In this document: positions 12,901 to 21,760 of the stretch, one piece after another
How positions within the stretch are numbered: position 1 is the stretch's first letter
Layout of the letters: every line of letters begins with the position of its first letter
From: Atherinomorus stipes
Taxonomy: Eukaryota > Chordata > Actinopteri > Atheriniformes > Atherinidae
Length of the DNA stretch: 64,000 nt
Reading direction: 5' to 3'
NCBI GenBank assembly: GCA_023101725.1
Contig: JALJCO010013652.1
Span: 551,001-615,000 of the forward strand
Made by a program: the position numbers and the translations under genes
The notes under the pieces: generated by a model
The model's database searches: none
Told to the model about the DNA's origin: nothing
Seen by the model: the letters and a program-made list of their open reading frames with translations, nothing else

Positions 12901-15900
12901 TGTCTTGGACTTTTTCTCTCCTTTTTGCTGATCTGATCCATGACTCAAAAATCATAAACCGCTTCAAACCGTGAAATCACCCACAACATACAGGGACCTG
13001 CACCACACAACTAAAACATTACACTAAACACAGTGCCAGTCTGAGACATAAAATGTGCTGTGACCTGTGAACATTGTAGTTTTTGCATTTATTGTTCAAG
13101 TATTTATCAGTAATTCAATGAAAATGAGAGGAAATGTGAACATTTGCTTTGCAAGTTGATTTTGCTGTGCGCCCCTAAATTTTCTTCTTGCGCTCCTAAA
13201 AATTTAAGTAAGGGGCCGCTGTGCTCCTTGTAAAAAAAGTTAGTCTGGAGCCCTGGAGTTGCTCATCGCTGACCTAAAGTAACTACAAATCAGCTCTGTT
13301 GAATGATGTATTCATGAACTCTGGTAACAGTAACCTTCCAGTGACAGCATTCCAGTGTTGATAATAATAAAATAATCACAAGCAGCCTCACTCTGTTAAA
13401 TCATGTCGTGTTTCCAAACTGATAAAAAAGAAAAAACAGAGGACAGAAAAACGTATAAGATTTATAAGTCCTGATAAAAACCGTTTCATTCCATGAAGTT
13501 TTGCTAAATATTAAAAGTTCAGATGTAAGATGACGTGCTGACATAATTGAATGTGATTTTTAACAGTGCTATCAGCTGTGCGCGTTCCCGCGACGTGCTC
13601 GTTCTCAGCTGGTGAAGAGGAGCGTGAGTGTTTCCATTTTCAGCTTCTCAGTAGAGTTTAAAACTGATATGTGTCTGAGTTTCAGCTGGTTGACGTGTTT
13701 TCAGACGCATGCACTGTCTGAGGCGCCATGTACACTCATCCCGTGGACGTGCGTCTGTGGGTAGTCTCATCACAGAAACTCAGTTTAGTTATGACATGCT
13801 GTCATGTAAATCTGATAACTAACATCAGTTTAGTTATTAATCCAAGAGCTCAATATAAACCTATCCTAGAGGAAATGAGACATGAAACCAGTTTGTGAGC
13901 TGTTGCTGGATAGAAAACCAGATCTCAATAAATTAACCTGACTTTGTAAGCGGTGCTGGGTCTTGTAGGGAGGGCACCCTGCCTATATAATGATAGGGAA
14001 AACACCGGCTTAGGTAGTATGTACTCGGCTGTGATAAAGTTTAGTGAACTTGTTGATGAAACACAAGACAGGTAATATTTGTGAATTTTTTTTCTCCATT
14101 ACTGTACCGAGGAAAAACCGAACAGTGATCTGTGTACCGGGGTACATACATACCGTGATTTGTGTGTACCGTTGCAGCTCTAGTATCGATACTTAAATGC
14201 CACTTTGGCATCCGCTGAGTCTTGGAAATTATCAGCCGCCTCTGCCCTTTTAAACAGGCACTGCTGCGGGCAGCCCCTCCTCTACAGTATCTCCCTGGAG
14301 GACCCATTTTGTACTTGGCGCAGGGGTGTCCAGCTCCGGTTCTCGAGGGCCACAATCCTGCAGGTTCTCCATGTCTCCCTTCTCCAACACACACCTGACT
14401 CAAATTCAGGCTTTTAGATCCATTTAATTTGTGTCAGCTGTGCTGGTGCAAGGAGGCATGAAAACCGTCAGGACAACGGCCCTTGAAGACCGACTTTGGA
14501 CACCACCTAGACCGCTCTATTAACTTTTTTGTTTGAAAACGTGACTAGCGATAAATCCAGTGACTTTTTCTGGTGTTACTGGAGACCCATGCAGACAGGC
14601 ATGAAAGCACGCATCGTTTACTGTTCTCATCGAGCCGCGGCTGCTACTGCAGACCCCGCCCCCGTGTAGAAGCGCTCACACGAGCCTCATCCTCGCGCAG
14701 CAAACGTCTCAGAGCAGGAGATATTCTCTGCTCCACAGACGCCCTGAAACTGCTACTGATGATCTCACCCTGGCTTACAGTCACATATTGATGCCTTTTT
14801 AATATAGAATGTAGACAAAAACATTTAAAAGTTTTAAAGATTAAAGGTAGAGTCCGAAGTCCCTCCAGCGTTTCTGTTTTGCAAACAACAGGATTCAAAC
14901 TTAGCGCTCCTCCCTCTCAGGCTAATGGCCGCCTCGTTCTAGCTCGCCTATTCAACTTCAAGCTTCTCCTTCACAGCTCAGAAGCAGGTACAAGCCAAAC
15001 TACTATTAATGCAGTTTGGAAAACCAGGGTTATCAGAAGCTCTTACCTTTTTCTGTGGTGCATCCACGGTGTTTTCTTTCTGTCTTTCTTCCTTTTTATT
15101 ATTCCTTAGAGTTCGAGTGACTGGCGTCTGCTCCAATCATGAGCTTATTTTCACACAGCATCATGCTCTTAGCTCCGTCATTGGCTGCCAATATAAACAT
15201 AAATCTCCACCCAGAAACATCCCGACCAGACCAAAACAATACAAAAGAGCAAATTACAAGCAGGGGGAGAGAGAGTTGCGTTCAAACGCACCACGGCACA
15301 CGAGTAGAGGCCCAAAGGCGGGGTTTGAGACGGATTTCACTTGCTCAAGTCTAACGTTTATTTTTTACGGGGGGAACTTCTGGCTATACCTTTAAGATAA
15401 AATAAAAAAAAAAAAAAGATTAAAAAAGATTTTAAAGATTTTAAAAAAAGTAAAGATTACTTTTAAAATGTTTAATTGATCTAGTTTAAAAACTAGTTCA
15501 CCCTAACTAGTTTGTCTGTTTACTTGATTTGGTCTTAACTATTGTGAAGAAAAGGATATGTAAATGAGTCCACTAACGGTAGAAGTTTTTTAGTTGGTCT
15601 CTTCTAAATCACAGTGAGTAGTTGGAGAAGACTGTAGGAAGACTGTATCTCTGCACAAACTAGATCTTTTAAAATGTGTTTTTTTGTTTTGTTTTTTTAC
15701 ATTTTTAATGTCTTATGTATATTAATATATTTGTGTTGTATTGTTTGGATTGTTTTTTTGGGGGGGGGGGGGGGGGGGGGTCAATTTTTTTTCCCCTATA
15801 GTATCGAAAATGGTATCGAGTATCGACCACCATCCTTAGTATCGTCTCGAGAATGAAATTTTGGCATCTTCACAACCCTACTAAACAATCACAGAAATCA

Positions 15901-18900
15901 TGCCTCGGGAGCAAAAAGACCAGAGGAAGGAGGCAAATAATTGTTTTTTTCTGTTACTGAACAGTCCTGGGGGTGCGGTGTTTACTTCACGTAGCATAGC
16001 AGCCACCATATAAATGCAGCTAGACCAGGTTCAATCAGACGTCTCCCTGACCGACTTTCATTCCAACATCCATCTACTGTGCAGTAAAGCACAGCAGAGT
16101 TCACACAATGATAAAAAAGTAAATAAATTAAAAAATAACTGACGTATAGAATACACACTAATGAATAAGATCTCGCACACATTTTATATTTTCCCTTTGG
16201 GGACGTATTTTCCGTTTCATTATTGATGACATCACAACTAATAGATGAACTGATTTTGATTGGTTGACTAGTGAACTTGAAAAATCACCTAAAATGCCTA
16301 ACCCTAATCGAGACCATTTCACACACCATATATTATGAGGGGATATCATTTATATTGAGATTGCTTGTTTTGAGTTAAAATTACATCCCCTAACTACAGC
16401 TAATCCAGAAAGGGTTAACTGTCTTGCACATTTGTCACTTCTCTGAACTTTCTCCAGTCAGTAAAGGTCAGTCTGATGTTGACTTTTGTATCATCTCTTG
16501 CTCCATCTTTCTCTTTCTTTACCTGTTTTCCTCCATTTATGTCCACTTGGGTGTCTTTGCTGAAGCAGCCGTGGTGAAAGTTCAAAACTGCCAGTGTGTT
16601 GATATCCAGTTCCCACCGTGTGACATGCTGCTGTAAAGTGATTTCTGGGTGGAAAGAAATGTTGTGAAATGCTATTTTTATCCTCAGGATGCTGCTGGGC
16701 AATGATGTCTTCAGGAATGTCCATAATGAGTGTCACTGCATCTGTAAAACGAGCCATTAGCACAAAGTTTAAAGACAAAGTTATGTAGTTCTATTTGAAC
16801 TATATCTGCACAGTAAATTGCTTGTCTGAACATGATGGTCTATTGTTTTGTGTCCCTAGAATGGGGATGTGTGTATTTCTATCCTGCATCCACCAGTAGA
16901 TGACCCACAGAGCGGCGAGCTGCCTTCAGAAAGGTGGAATCCCACACAGAACGTCAGGTACTCATCACCAAAAGTATTCAGTAATTAATCTTTTAGTCAA
17001 ATCATCAACTGCTGCTTTCCTTTTTCCAGCCTTCTACTTTAAAGTTGTCTTTTCATTAATTAACCAATTTTTGCTGCTTGATCCTGTTTTTTTTTATGAT
17101 CTCTCTTATTTATTAACATATTAAAATCACATTTATTGTTCAGTAAATCTTACACAGGACATGTTGCTCTTCTAATGAGTACACCAACTACAGTAAGCAA
17201 CAGGTAGTTATGAAACACTAAGTGTTTATCGCAGACTTGAGATGGGACGGAGGACGGTGCAGCTGTGCTGCTCTTAATGGTTGGCTAGTTAATAACCGTT
17301 TCATAAACAGTAGGGAAATCATTTTAAACAGCGCAGGTTAATTAACTGAAACCAAACTTGCAGAGTAAAGCTGAATCCTCCTCCCCACGTGTGACTTTTG
17401 TGTGTGTGTGTAAATATTATATTTATTTTTTTATTCTAATTGTTTATTTGTGCCATTTTTCTTTCATGATAAAGCTTTAACTGTGATGCTCTGATCCCAG
17501 TTGCCAATTACAAAAGCTGCTGAATTAAGTTTATTTTTCCAATAAATATGAATTAATTCATGGTACTTTTAAAAATTGATTCATAATTCTAATTTGATAT
17601 ATTAATAATCCTACATCAAAGGCGATTTCTAAAAGACCTTGTGATTAATAGTTGTCATTTAAATAGTTTGATTGAAGGGATCAAATGAATTTTTAGTTGG
17701 ATTTTTGCAGTTTTGCATTATAACTTGGGGCAATATGTCAAAATTAGTTGTGTTTCAACTTGTTTTCTTCTGCCAAAGGAGAATTTTCAAATACTGATGC
17801 ACATTCCTGATTTTGAGGCAAAAAGCATCTTGTTCTTGTTGCAGCTTTCCAGATTGTCCAACATTAGCTTTACCTTTTAATGCAGTACGCACATCCACAT
17901 GCTCTGATAGCTGGATGCAGCGATGAGGCTGCTGTGGCCCCGCAGCTGTTTAACACAAAAGCAGTCCTATATCTTGGTTCAGTGAAAGACGACACGTTGG
18001 GAAAGCATACACCAGAAATCAAGATAATTGTTTGTCCAACCAAGCTGCTGCAGTTTAAAAGCATTACCAATCCTAAATATAATGTATAATTTATTCTCCT
18101 TTCTTTGGATATTTTCTTGATACAGCTGGAATTGTAGCTCTCCCATTTTCTCTTCTCTCCTTAGTTCAGTAGACAGCAAGCTGACAATGGCAACAAAGTA
18201 TATAAAGACGGCCTCATGTTTTTATAAAAGGATAGTGATTGCATGTTTTTTAAGGGAAAGCATGTACAGTACCATACCACTCAGTCTTTAACTCTGTGGT
18301 TGTCAGTCATTTGGTAAATGCAGCTACATTGTTAGTGTAAACAATGTCTGGCAGCATTTCCTGGTTGTGTGCATAATGAGCAGCTTCTGGAGCTAAAATC
18401 AGATGTTAACAGGGATACAAGTGGATGTTTAGGAAGTAGGAAGGCTGCTTGGCTGACCGTGTTTTTGTCTAGGTGTCTTTCTATCTCTGTAGCCCGCTTT
18501 GTCCTGGACTCTCAATGTCTCTTTGTCTCGTCTTACCTCCATCTTTCTCTACCTCCTTTGTCTGTTTTTCCCCATGTCTCATCCTGTACTGCTTTCCTCT
18601 TTTAATCTCTCCCCACTCTCTCTTCTCTGTATCTCTCCCAGGACCATCCTGCTCAGTGTCATCTCCCTGCTGAACGAACCCAACACATTTTCTCCAGCCA
18701 ACGTGGACGCATCCGTCATGTACCGCAAGTGGAGGGACAGCAAGGGCAAGGACAGAGAATATATTGAGATTATCAGGTACCACGGGAATAACGGGCACAC
18801 GCAGCACTCCTGGTTTTAAAAAAAATCTTGTCAGTACAACAGAGACACAAAGTTCTGGCACTGAAGCTTCTCCCCCTCCATCTCACAGGAAGCAGGTGCT

Positions 18901-19111
18901 GGCTACCAAAGCTGATGCAGAGAGGGACGGCGTCAAGGTTCCTGTCACGTTGGACGAATACTGCGTCCGCACCCAAGTCCCACCCACAGACGACGGCTCC
19001 AACCTCTTATACGATGACTACTATGACGACGAGGAGTTGGAGGAAGATGACGAGGATGACAATGAAGACTGTTGCTATGATGACGACGACTCTGGCACAG
19101 AGGACTCATGA
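767..19111 (+). CDS. cdc34: CDC34/UBE2R1 ubiquitin-conjugating enzyme, five exons
   Basis: Joined coding exons are 767-949, 10249-10335, 16860-16957, 18642-18776 and 18889-19111: 726 nt, 241 aa, close to the 236-238 aa I recall for human UBE2R1/UBE2R2. It is an E2 enzyme that takes ubiquitin from E1 and, with SCF cullin-RING ligases, builds Lys48-linked chains on cell-cycle substrates in nucleus and cytosol. Visible hallmarks are the HPN motif (residues 85-87), the catalytic Cys95 in a GDVCIS context, the CDC34-specific acidic insert after it (about 102-115, with VDDPQSGELPSE), and a C-terminal tail dominated by Asp and Glu (about 205-241) of the kind that docks on the cullin basic canyon. 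The start was set at ATG 767 because the encoded MAQHGHH leads into the conserved SSQKALMLEMKSLQ block. AFRFL, VMYRKW, ERDGVKVP and the GTEDS end favour CDC34 over UBE2R2. Which teleost ohnolog (a or b) is not resolved. Confidence 0.95.
950..6155. other. cdc34 intron 1, left part: no gene seen
   Basis: This is AT-rich intronic sequence with short homopolymers. ORFs of 60-140 codons are present on both strands, but none shows domain-like composition, splice structure or any family I recognise. I see nothing else to annotate. Confidence 0.6.
6158..7775 (+). mobile_element. Tc1-like DD34E transposon, decayed
   Basis: This 1,618-bp element has inverted ends (CAGTTGTGTGAAAGTG at the left, its complement ending CACAACTG at the right). 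It is bounded by the TA dinucleotides expected of Tc1/mariner (6156-6157 and 7776-7777). Each inverted repeat, about 220 bp, has an outer and an inner copy of a transposase-binding-like repeat (6158-6181 and 6336-6360; 7557-7584 and 7752-7775), an IR/DR layout like that of Sleeping Beauty-type elements. A 19-C run sits beside the left inner repeat and an A run beside the right outer one. It lies in cdc34 intron 1, in the same orientation as the gene. Confidence 0.93.
6547..7554 (+). pseudogene. Tc1 transposase pseudogene
   Basis: The reading starts at ATG 6547 (MLRSKEIQ, typical of Tc1 transposases) and breaks after about 37 codons. Later segments continue in other frames, with an in-frame stop in the former DPQDF-W block (about 6978). 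The catalytic triad is still legible: Asp in WTDET (7000-7002), Asp in QDNDPKHT (7271-7273) and Glu in NPIEMLW (7376-7378). The last two are in one frame with 34 residues between them, the DD34E spacing. Several frameshifts rule out an active enzyme. Confidence 0.9.
7778..10248. other. cdc34 intron 1, right part: no gene seen
   Basis: Non-coding sequence with a (TA)n run at about 9070-9088, T-rich tracts, and a GT-rich patch near 9,370-9,440. ORFs here have no recognisable domains. Confidence 0.55.
10249..10335 (+). CDS. cdc34: cdc34 exon 2
   Basis: This 87-nt phase-0 exon encodes residues 62-90 (ARIKFPVDYPYSPP to WHPNIYE). It is preceded by a CACCCTCAG acceptor and followed by GTAATT. It carries the HPN motif that shapes the E2 active site. 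Confidence 0.95.
11189..11598. repeat. long imperfect inverted repeat with THAP-like coding remnant
   Basis: Two arms (11189-11346 and 11437-11598) are near-complementary over about 160 bp, flanking a 90-bp spacer. The outer ends read GGGGATTATCACAC and GTGTGATAATCCCC. The spacer and inner left arm encode a stretch resembling a THAP zinc finger: CSVPLC in one frame (about 11287-11304) and, after a frameshift, FSWIP...LRKWIKAIRRDDGPNF on the + strand. The frame is broken and the C-terminal Cys/His pair is not visible. It sits in cdc34 intron 2. Whether it is a MITE or a rearranged fragment of a THAP gene is unclear. Confidence 0.6.
12082..13271. mobile_element. hAT-like MITE, middle layer of a nest
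   Basis: The left end carries GGGCAACTCCAGTCCTCGAG and the right end GGAGTTGCTCATCGCTG, a family recurring elsewhere in the window. It is flanked by a perfect 8-bp duplication ACCTAAAG (12074-12081 and 13272-13279). Its right terminal part is split off by a third insertion at 12276-13255. Without that insertion the element would be about 200 bp. Confidence 0.85.
12276..13255. mobile_element. inner nested DNA transposon, non-autonomous
   Basis: The inverted ends CAGGGCTCCAGACT and AGTCTGGAGCCCTG are perfect over 14 bp. GAGTT flanks the element on both sides (12271-12275 and 13256-13260), indicating a 5-bp duplication. The subterminal GCGACCAAATGGTCGC is itself palindromic. The 980-bp body has no transposase. 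It is the youngest layer of the nest. Superfamily is uncertain: the CAGGG end is hAT-like but 8 bp would be the usual hAT duplication. Confidence 0.8.
14322..14509. mobile_element. hAT-like MITE
   Basis: The ends CAGGGGTGTCCAGCTCC and CTTTGGACACC, with CTCGAGGGCC just inside, match the family seen at 12082, 54120 and 31512. No convincing target duplication is visible, so the edges are approximate. Confidence 0.6.
14845..15391. mobile_element. TTAA-flanked non-autonomous element, copy 1
   Basis: It is flanked by TTAA at 14841-14844 and 15392-15395, with terminal AGGTAGA.../...TATACCT. The body is clearly homologous to copy 2 at 54426-54934: both share TCTCCACCCAGA, CAGGGGGAGAGAGAGTTGC and GACGGATTTCACTTGC in order. 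TTAA targets are used by piggyBac and Kolobok elements; the sequence does not decide between them. No transposase is encoded. Confidence 0.75.
15886..16859. other. cdc34 intron 2, distal part: no gene seen
   Basis: Non-coding sequence leading to exon 3. Overlapping minus-strand ORFs at 16415-16778 were examined and not accepted as genes. Confidence 0.5.
16860..16957 (+). CDS. cdc34: cdc34 exon 3 with catalytic cysteine
   Basis: It encodes residues 91-123 (last codon split), including Cys95 and the acidic insert that marks the CDC34 family. The acceptor is GTCCCTAG and the donor AG/GTACTC, leaving an Arg codon split 2+1 with exon 4. Confidence 0.95.
16958..18641. other. cdc34 intron 3: no gene seen
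   Basis: AT-rich non-coding sequence ending in a long CT-rich pyrimidine tract (about 18470-18640) before the exon 4 acceptor. No mobile element was recognised. Confidence 0.6.
18642..18776 (+). CDS. cdc34: cdc34 exon 4
   Basis: It encodes residues 124-167 with split Arg codons at both ends. It covers the conserved TILLSVISLLNEPNTFSP block and the C-terminal UBC helices (MYRKWRDSKGKDREY). The acceptor follows a long pyrimidine tract (CTCTCCCAG); the donor is TCAG/GTACCA. Confidence 0.95.
18889..19111 (+). CDS. cdc34: cdc34 exon 5, acidic tail and stop
   Basis: It encodes residues 169-241, with the first base completing Arg168, then TGA at 19109-19111. The intron before it is only 112 bp. 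The segment runs from KQVLATKADAERDG to a tail of long Asp/Glu runs ending SGTEDS. The tail is coded largely by GAC/GAT/GAG repeats. Confidence 0.93.
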
Positions 19112-21760
19112 CCATGCCTCCCTGTGATGTCACCCACCACTCCCCCCACCCCGGACCAGTTCTTGCGCTCCCCCACACATAGACTGAACTTTATTTCCTT
19201 CCCCTTTACTTCGGAGTCCTCACTTAGCACGGCCCCCTGTCCACCCTCTGTCACATGTGCAGTCACAGTATGCACACTAAAGCCTGAAGCATTGAAGAAA
19301 AGAAAGCTGCAGAGTTGTTTTTGGTTCTTTTCTTTCAGCGTTGTCTTTTACTATTTTCACTTGGTTGAGTAGAAGTTACACGTGATATGTAAACGGCTTC
19401 ATAACCTCATGTAATACTTTCAAGTTTTCTCCATCTTCCTATGTCGGTGTGCCCTGATACTCCGTTTGTTTAAAATCCCTAAAATGCTTCCTCAGCTCCA
19501 AGACCTTGTTTCTTCCTTCTGTGTTGAGTGCCACAAAGCTTTCTGAAAGCTAACGAGCGCTCATTTCTTTTACGTCATCGTTCGGCAGGAATGTAAAGCC
19601 ACAGATCAGATCACTGTAAAACAAAGAATTTCCAGAGGAAGCTAATTATGGAAAAACGGCACACAGTTTGCGTTACAAATAGCCAAGTGATTTCCGCGTG
19701 AGCCATGTGTAGGACCTCCAGTTAGCAGGCTGTCTGAAGCCCTGCCACACTTCACCTCTGACCTTTAAAGCCGTAGGGCTTGTGCTGCTCCAAACGGGGA
19801 AGTTATCCGTTTCAAAAAGCCGCTCGCACTCCCTTGTGCCTTCCTTGTATCCCTAATGTCCCACATCTGAGCGACTGCCTGACCAGTCAAATAAAACCGA
19901 CCAGCTAGACATACAAAGGTGGTAGAGCGCAATGGTATGATGTGTAAACAGCATCTTCTTGATGGAACAAGCCTACTTATTTATAGCAGCACCTGTCAGA
20001 GTAGTCAGGGGTGTGTGAGTGGAAAGGTAAAAATCCAACAGCTGATCTAAAGAATGGAATGTAGATCAATCAGCCTCCACTTGCTGCCACCAGCCTTCAT
20101 CATACAAGCACTTGCTACTAGTGGCCTGGATGCACTAAACATCCAGCTAATCCCGCTGCTGCTCATGTAATCCAATGTACTGTATGTTTAAAAATGACAA
20201 CAAAAAAACTATGCAGTCAGTGCTTGAACTTCCTTAATATGCAGTGCTTTAAACGTGGCAGCAAAGATGAGCCTTGCAAACAGTGACCAGAACTCCAGCT
20301 TTAGTTCTCAGTGTATCTGTGAGGGCTTCAGAGTGACTCTGACATCACTTACAGATGGACATGTGCAGCTGCATCTGTCTTTATGTTTATCGGTGGGATG
20401 TGGTTTTCAAACAGAGTAGCACAAGTAACCACAGCAGAGGAGTCGCTGTACACTAACGTTCACAAAGCTTGCCCCCTACTGGTGTCGGTGTGTGCAACTT
20501 CTTTTTTTTTTTTTAAACTCTGAAATGCTCTACCAGACTGCAGCCATCTTGACTCACCTGAGCCAATGAACCCCGTTACCTCAGAGGAGATCAGGTTGCA
20601 GTGTGAGTGACTCGGAAGAATGGAAAATGGCATGATGAATATGCACACTACCGGTGTTTTGTTTTCAGTGCTGTGCACACTTCGAGGCCCTCTCCTGACA
20701 GGAGTGCTCTGTTGCACACTTTTAAACTCTACCATCATCCAACAGTAGTTGCAAGGAAATTGTCAACATCAGTGTAGCCATGTTTCCGTTATTGTGAATA
20801 TTCACTGATTGTTTAAAAGATGTACCGAAAAGTGTGCAGAGGATGCATAAGATGGGAAGGTTCTGGGATGGGATTATTCTGAGCATGAGCATGCTGATAT
20901 GTGTTTTGTGGTTTTAGATCTGCTATAAAGGTTGGGATTGTGTCCAAGATAAAGGTTCTCAAACTCTATTTTTACCTGAAACTGTTGCATTGTGTCTGGG
21001 CTGAGGGTTGGTGATATTTTTTGTTTGTTTTTTTTGGGGGGGGGGGGGGCTTCTCTTTCTTGGCGTCATATTTTTTTATTTGCAAATTGAGGCGTGAGCT
21101 ACGATGTGTTCTTATATGTATTAAGATTATTAAATTGATTATTCAGAAACCAGGGTCGTTCATGGAAGAATAAATGTTCAACCAATTTTACACAATTTCC
21201 CAACAAGAACCTTTGTACAGAAGCAAACTCTGCTGTAATGACGATGTGGCTCTGAAAACTCCATGATGAATTATCAAGTGGATCATTCATGTCCATTTCA
21301 TGGTCTATAACCCCCCACCCTCACCCCTTTTATGTTTTTAAAATTTTGGAGACTGAGATTTTGTTTTTGTTGTTTTTTTTTATTATTTTTTTGGGTCAAA
21401 CTGCTGTTTTCTTGTCCTTCCTCTCTCCTCACCCCCCTCGAGTTGTCTGAGCTCTGATTGGTGGCAGCATCACTGAGGGAAACCCCAGCATATAAGAAAA
21501 CAAAAAGAACCTCAGGAAAAAAAAAAAAAAAAAAGACAACCACCAACCAACAAACAAATCCTTTTCCAGCTAAGTGAACCTGACCCCGGGGGGGGCTCAC
21601 TTTTTGGCTTCAAAGGACTGTTTACAATCTCTACCTTGATATGCACATGTGGATATTTTGACGATCAGTTGTTTTTTTTTTTGTTTTGTTTTGTTTTCTT
21701 CTTTTTTCTTATGGTTTGTAAATCTATTTAAAATCTGAAATAAAGCTCTTTATTAGATAT
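19112..21760 (+). other. cdc34: cdc34 3' untranslated region
   Basis: No credible ORF follows the stop. The UTR appears to be about 2.6 kb and ends near the AATAAA at 21739-21744, which has a GT-rich downstream element (TTGGTGTTTTTG). An earlier AATAAA at 19890-19895 could give a short isoform of about 0.8 kb. The UTR holds a 14-G run (21036-21049) and several T/A homopolymers. UTR extent is inferred from the signals. Confidence 0.6.
21739..21744 (+). terminator. probable distal poly(A) signal of cdc34
   Basis: A canonical AATAAA is followed within 30 nt by a U/GU-rich stretch, the usual layout of a vertebrate cleavage and polyadenylation site. It is the best such site downstream of cdc34. 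Confidence 0.6.

Larger units (their letters stand above)
11678..14182. mobile_element. hAT-like element, outer layer of a nest
   Basis: The ends read TAGGGCTGTAACGGTAC at the left and GTACCGTTGCAGCTCTA at the right, good inverted repeats of hAT style. The flanks GTATCAAT (11670-11677) and GTATCGAT (14183-14190) match at 7 of 8 positions, as expected for an old 8-bp duplication. It has no transposase ORF. A second element (12082-13271) is inserted within it. Confidence 0.75.
14183..15885. mobile_element. container hAT-like repeat, right portion
   Basis: The right end near 15825-15882 reads back from TAGGGTTGTGAAGATGCCAA on the complementary strand, with repeated TATCGA/GTATCG motifs just inside, a common layout in fish hAT-like repeats. 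It carries at least two later insertions (about 14322-14509 and 14845-15391) and a 21-G run (15760-15780). The left end was not located with confidence. The 11678-14182 element apparently inserted in its body. Confidence 0.45.

Noticed and set aside
16415..16778. Overlapping minus-strand ORFs in cdc34 intron 2 with a vaguely transposase-like LNFVLMARFTD start
   Set aside because: Resemblance is limited to a few residues and the remainder does not match any family I know.
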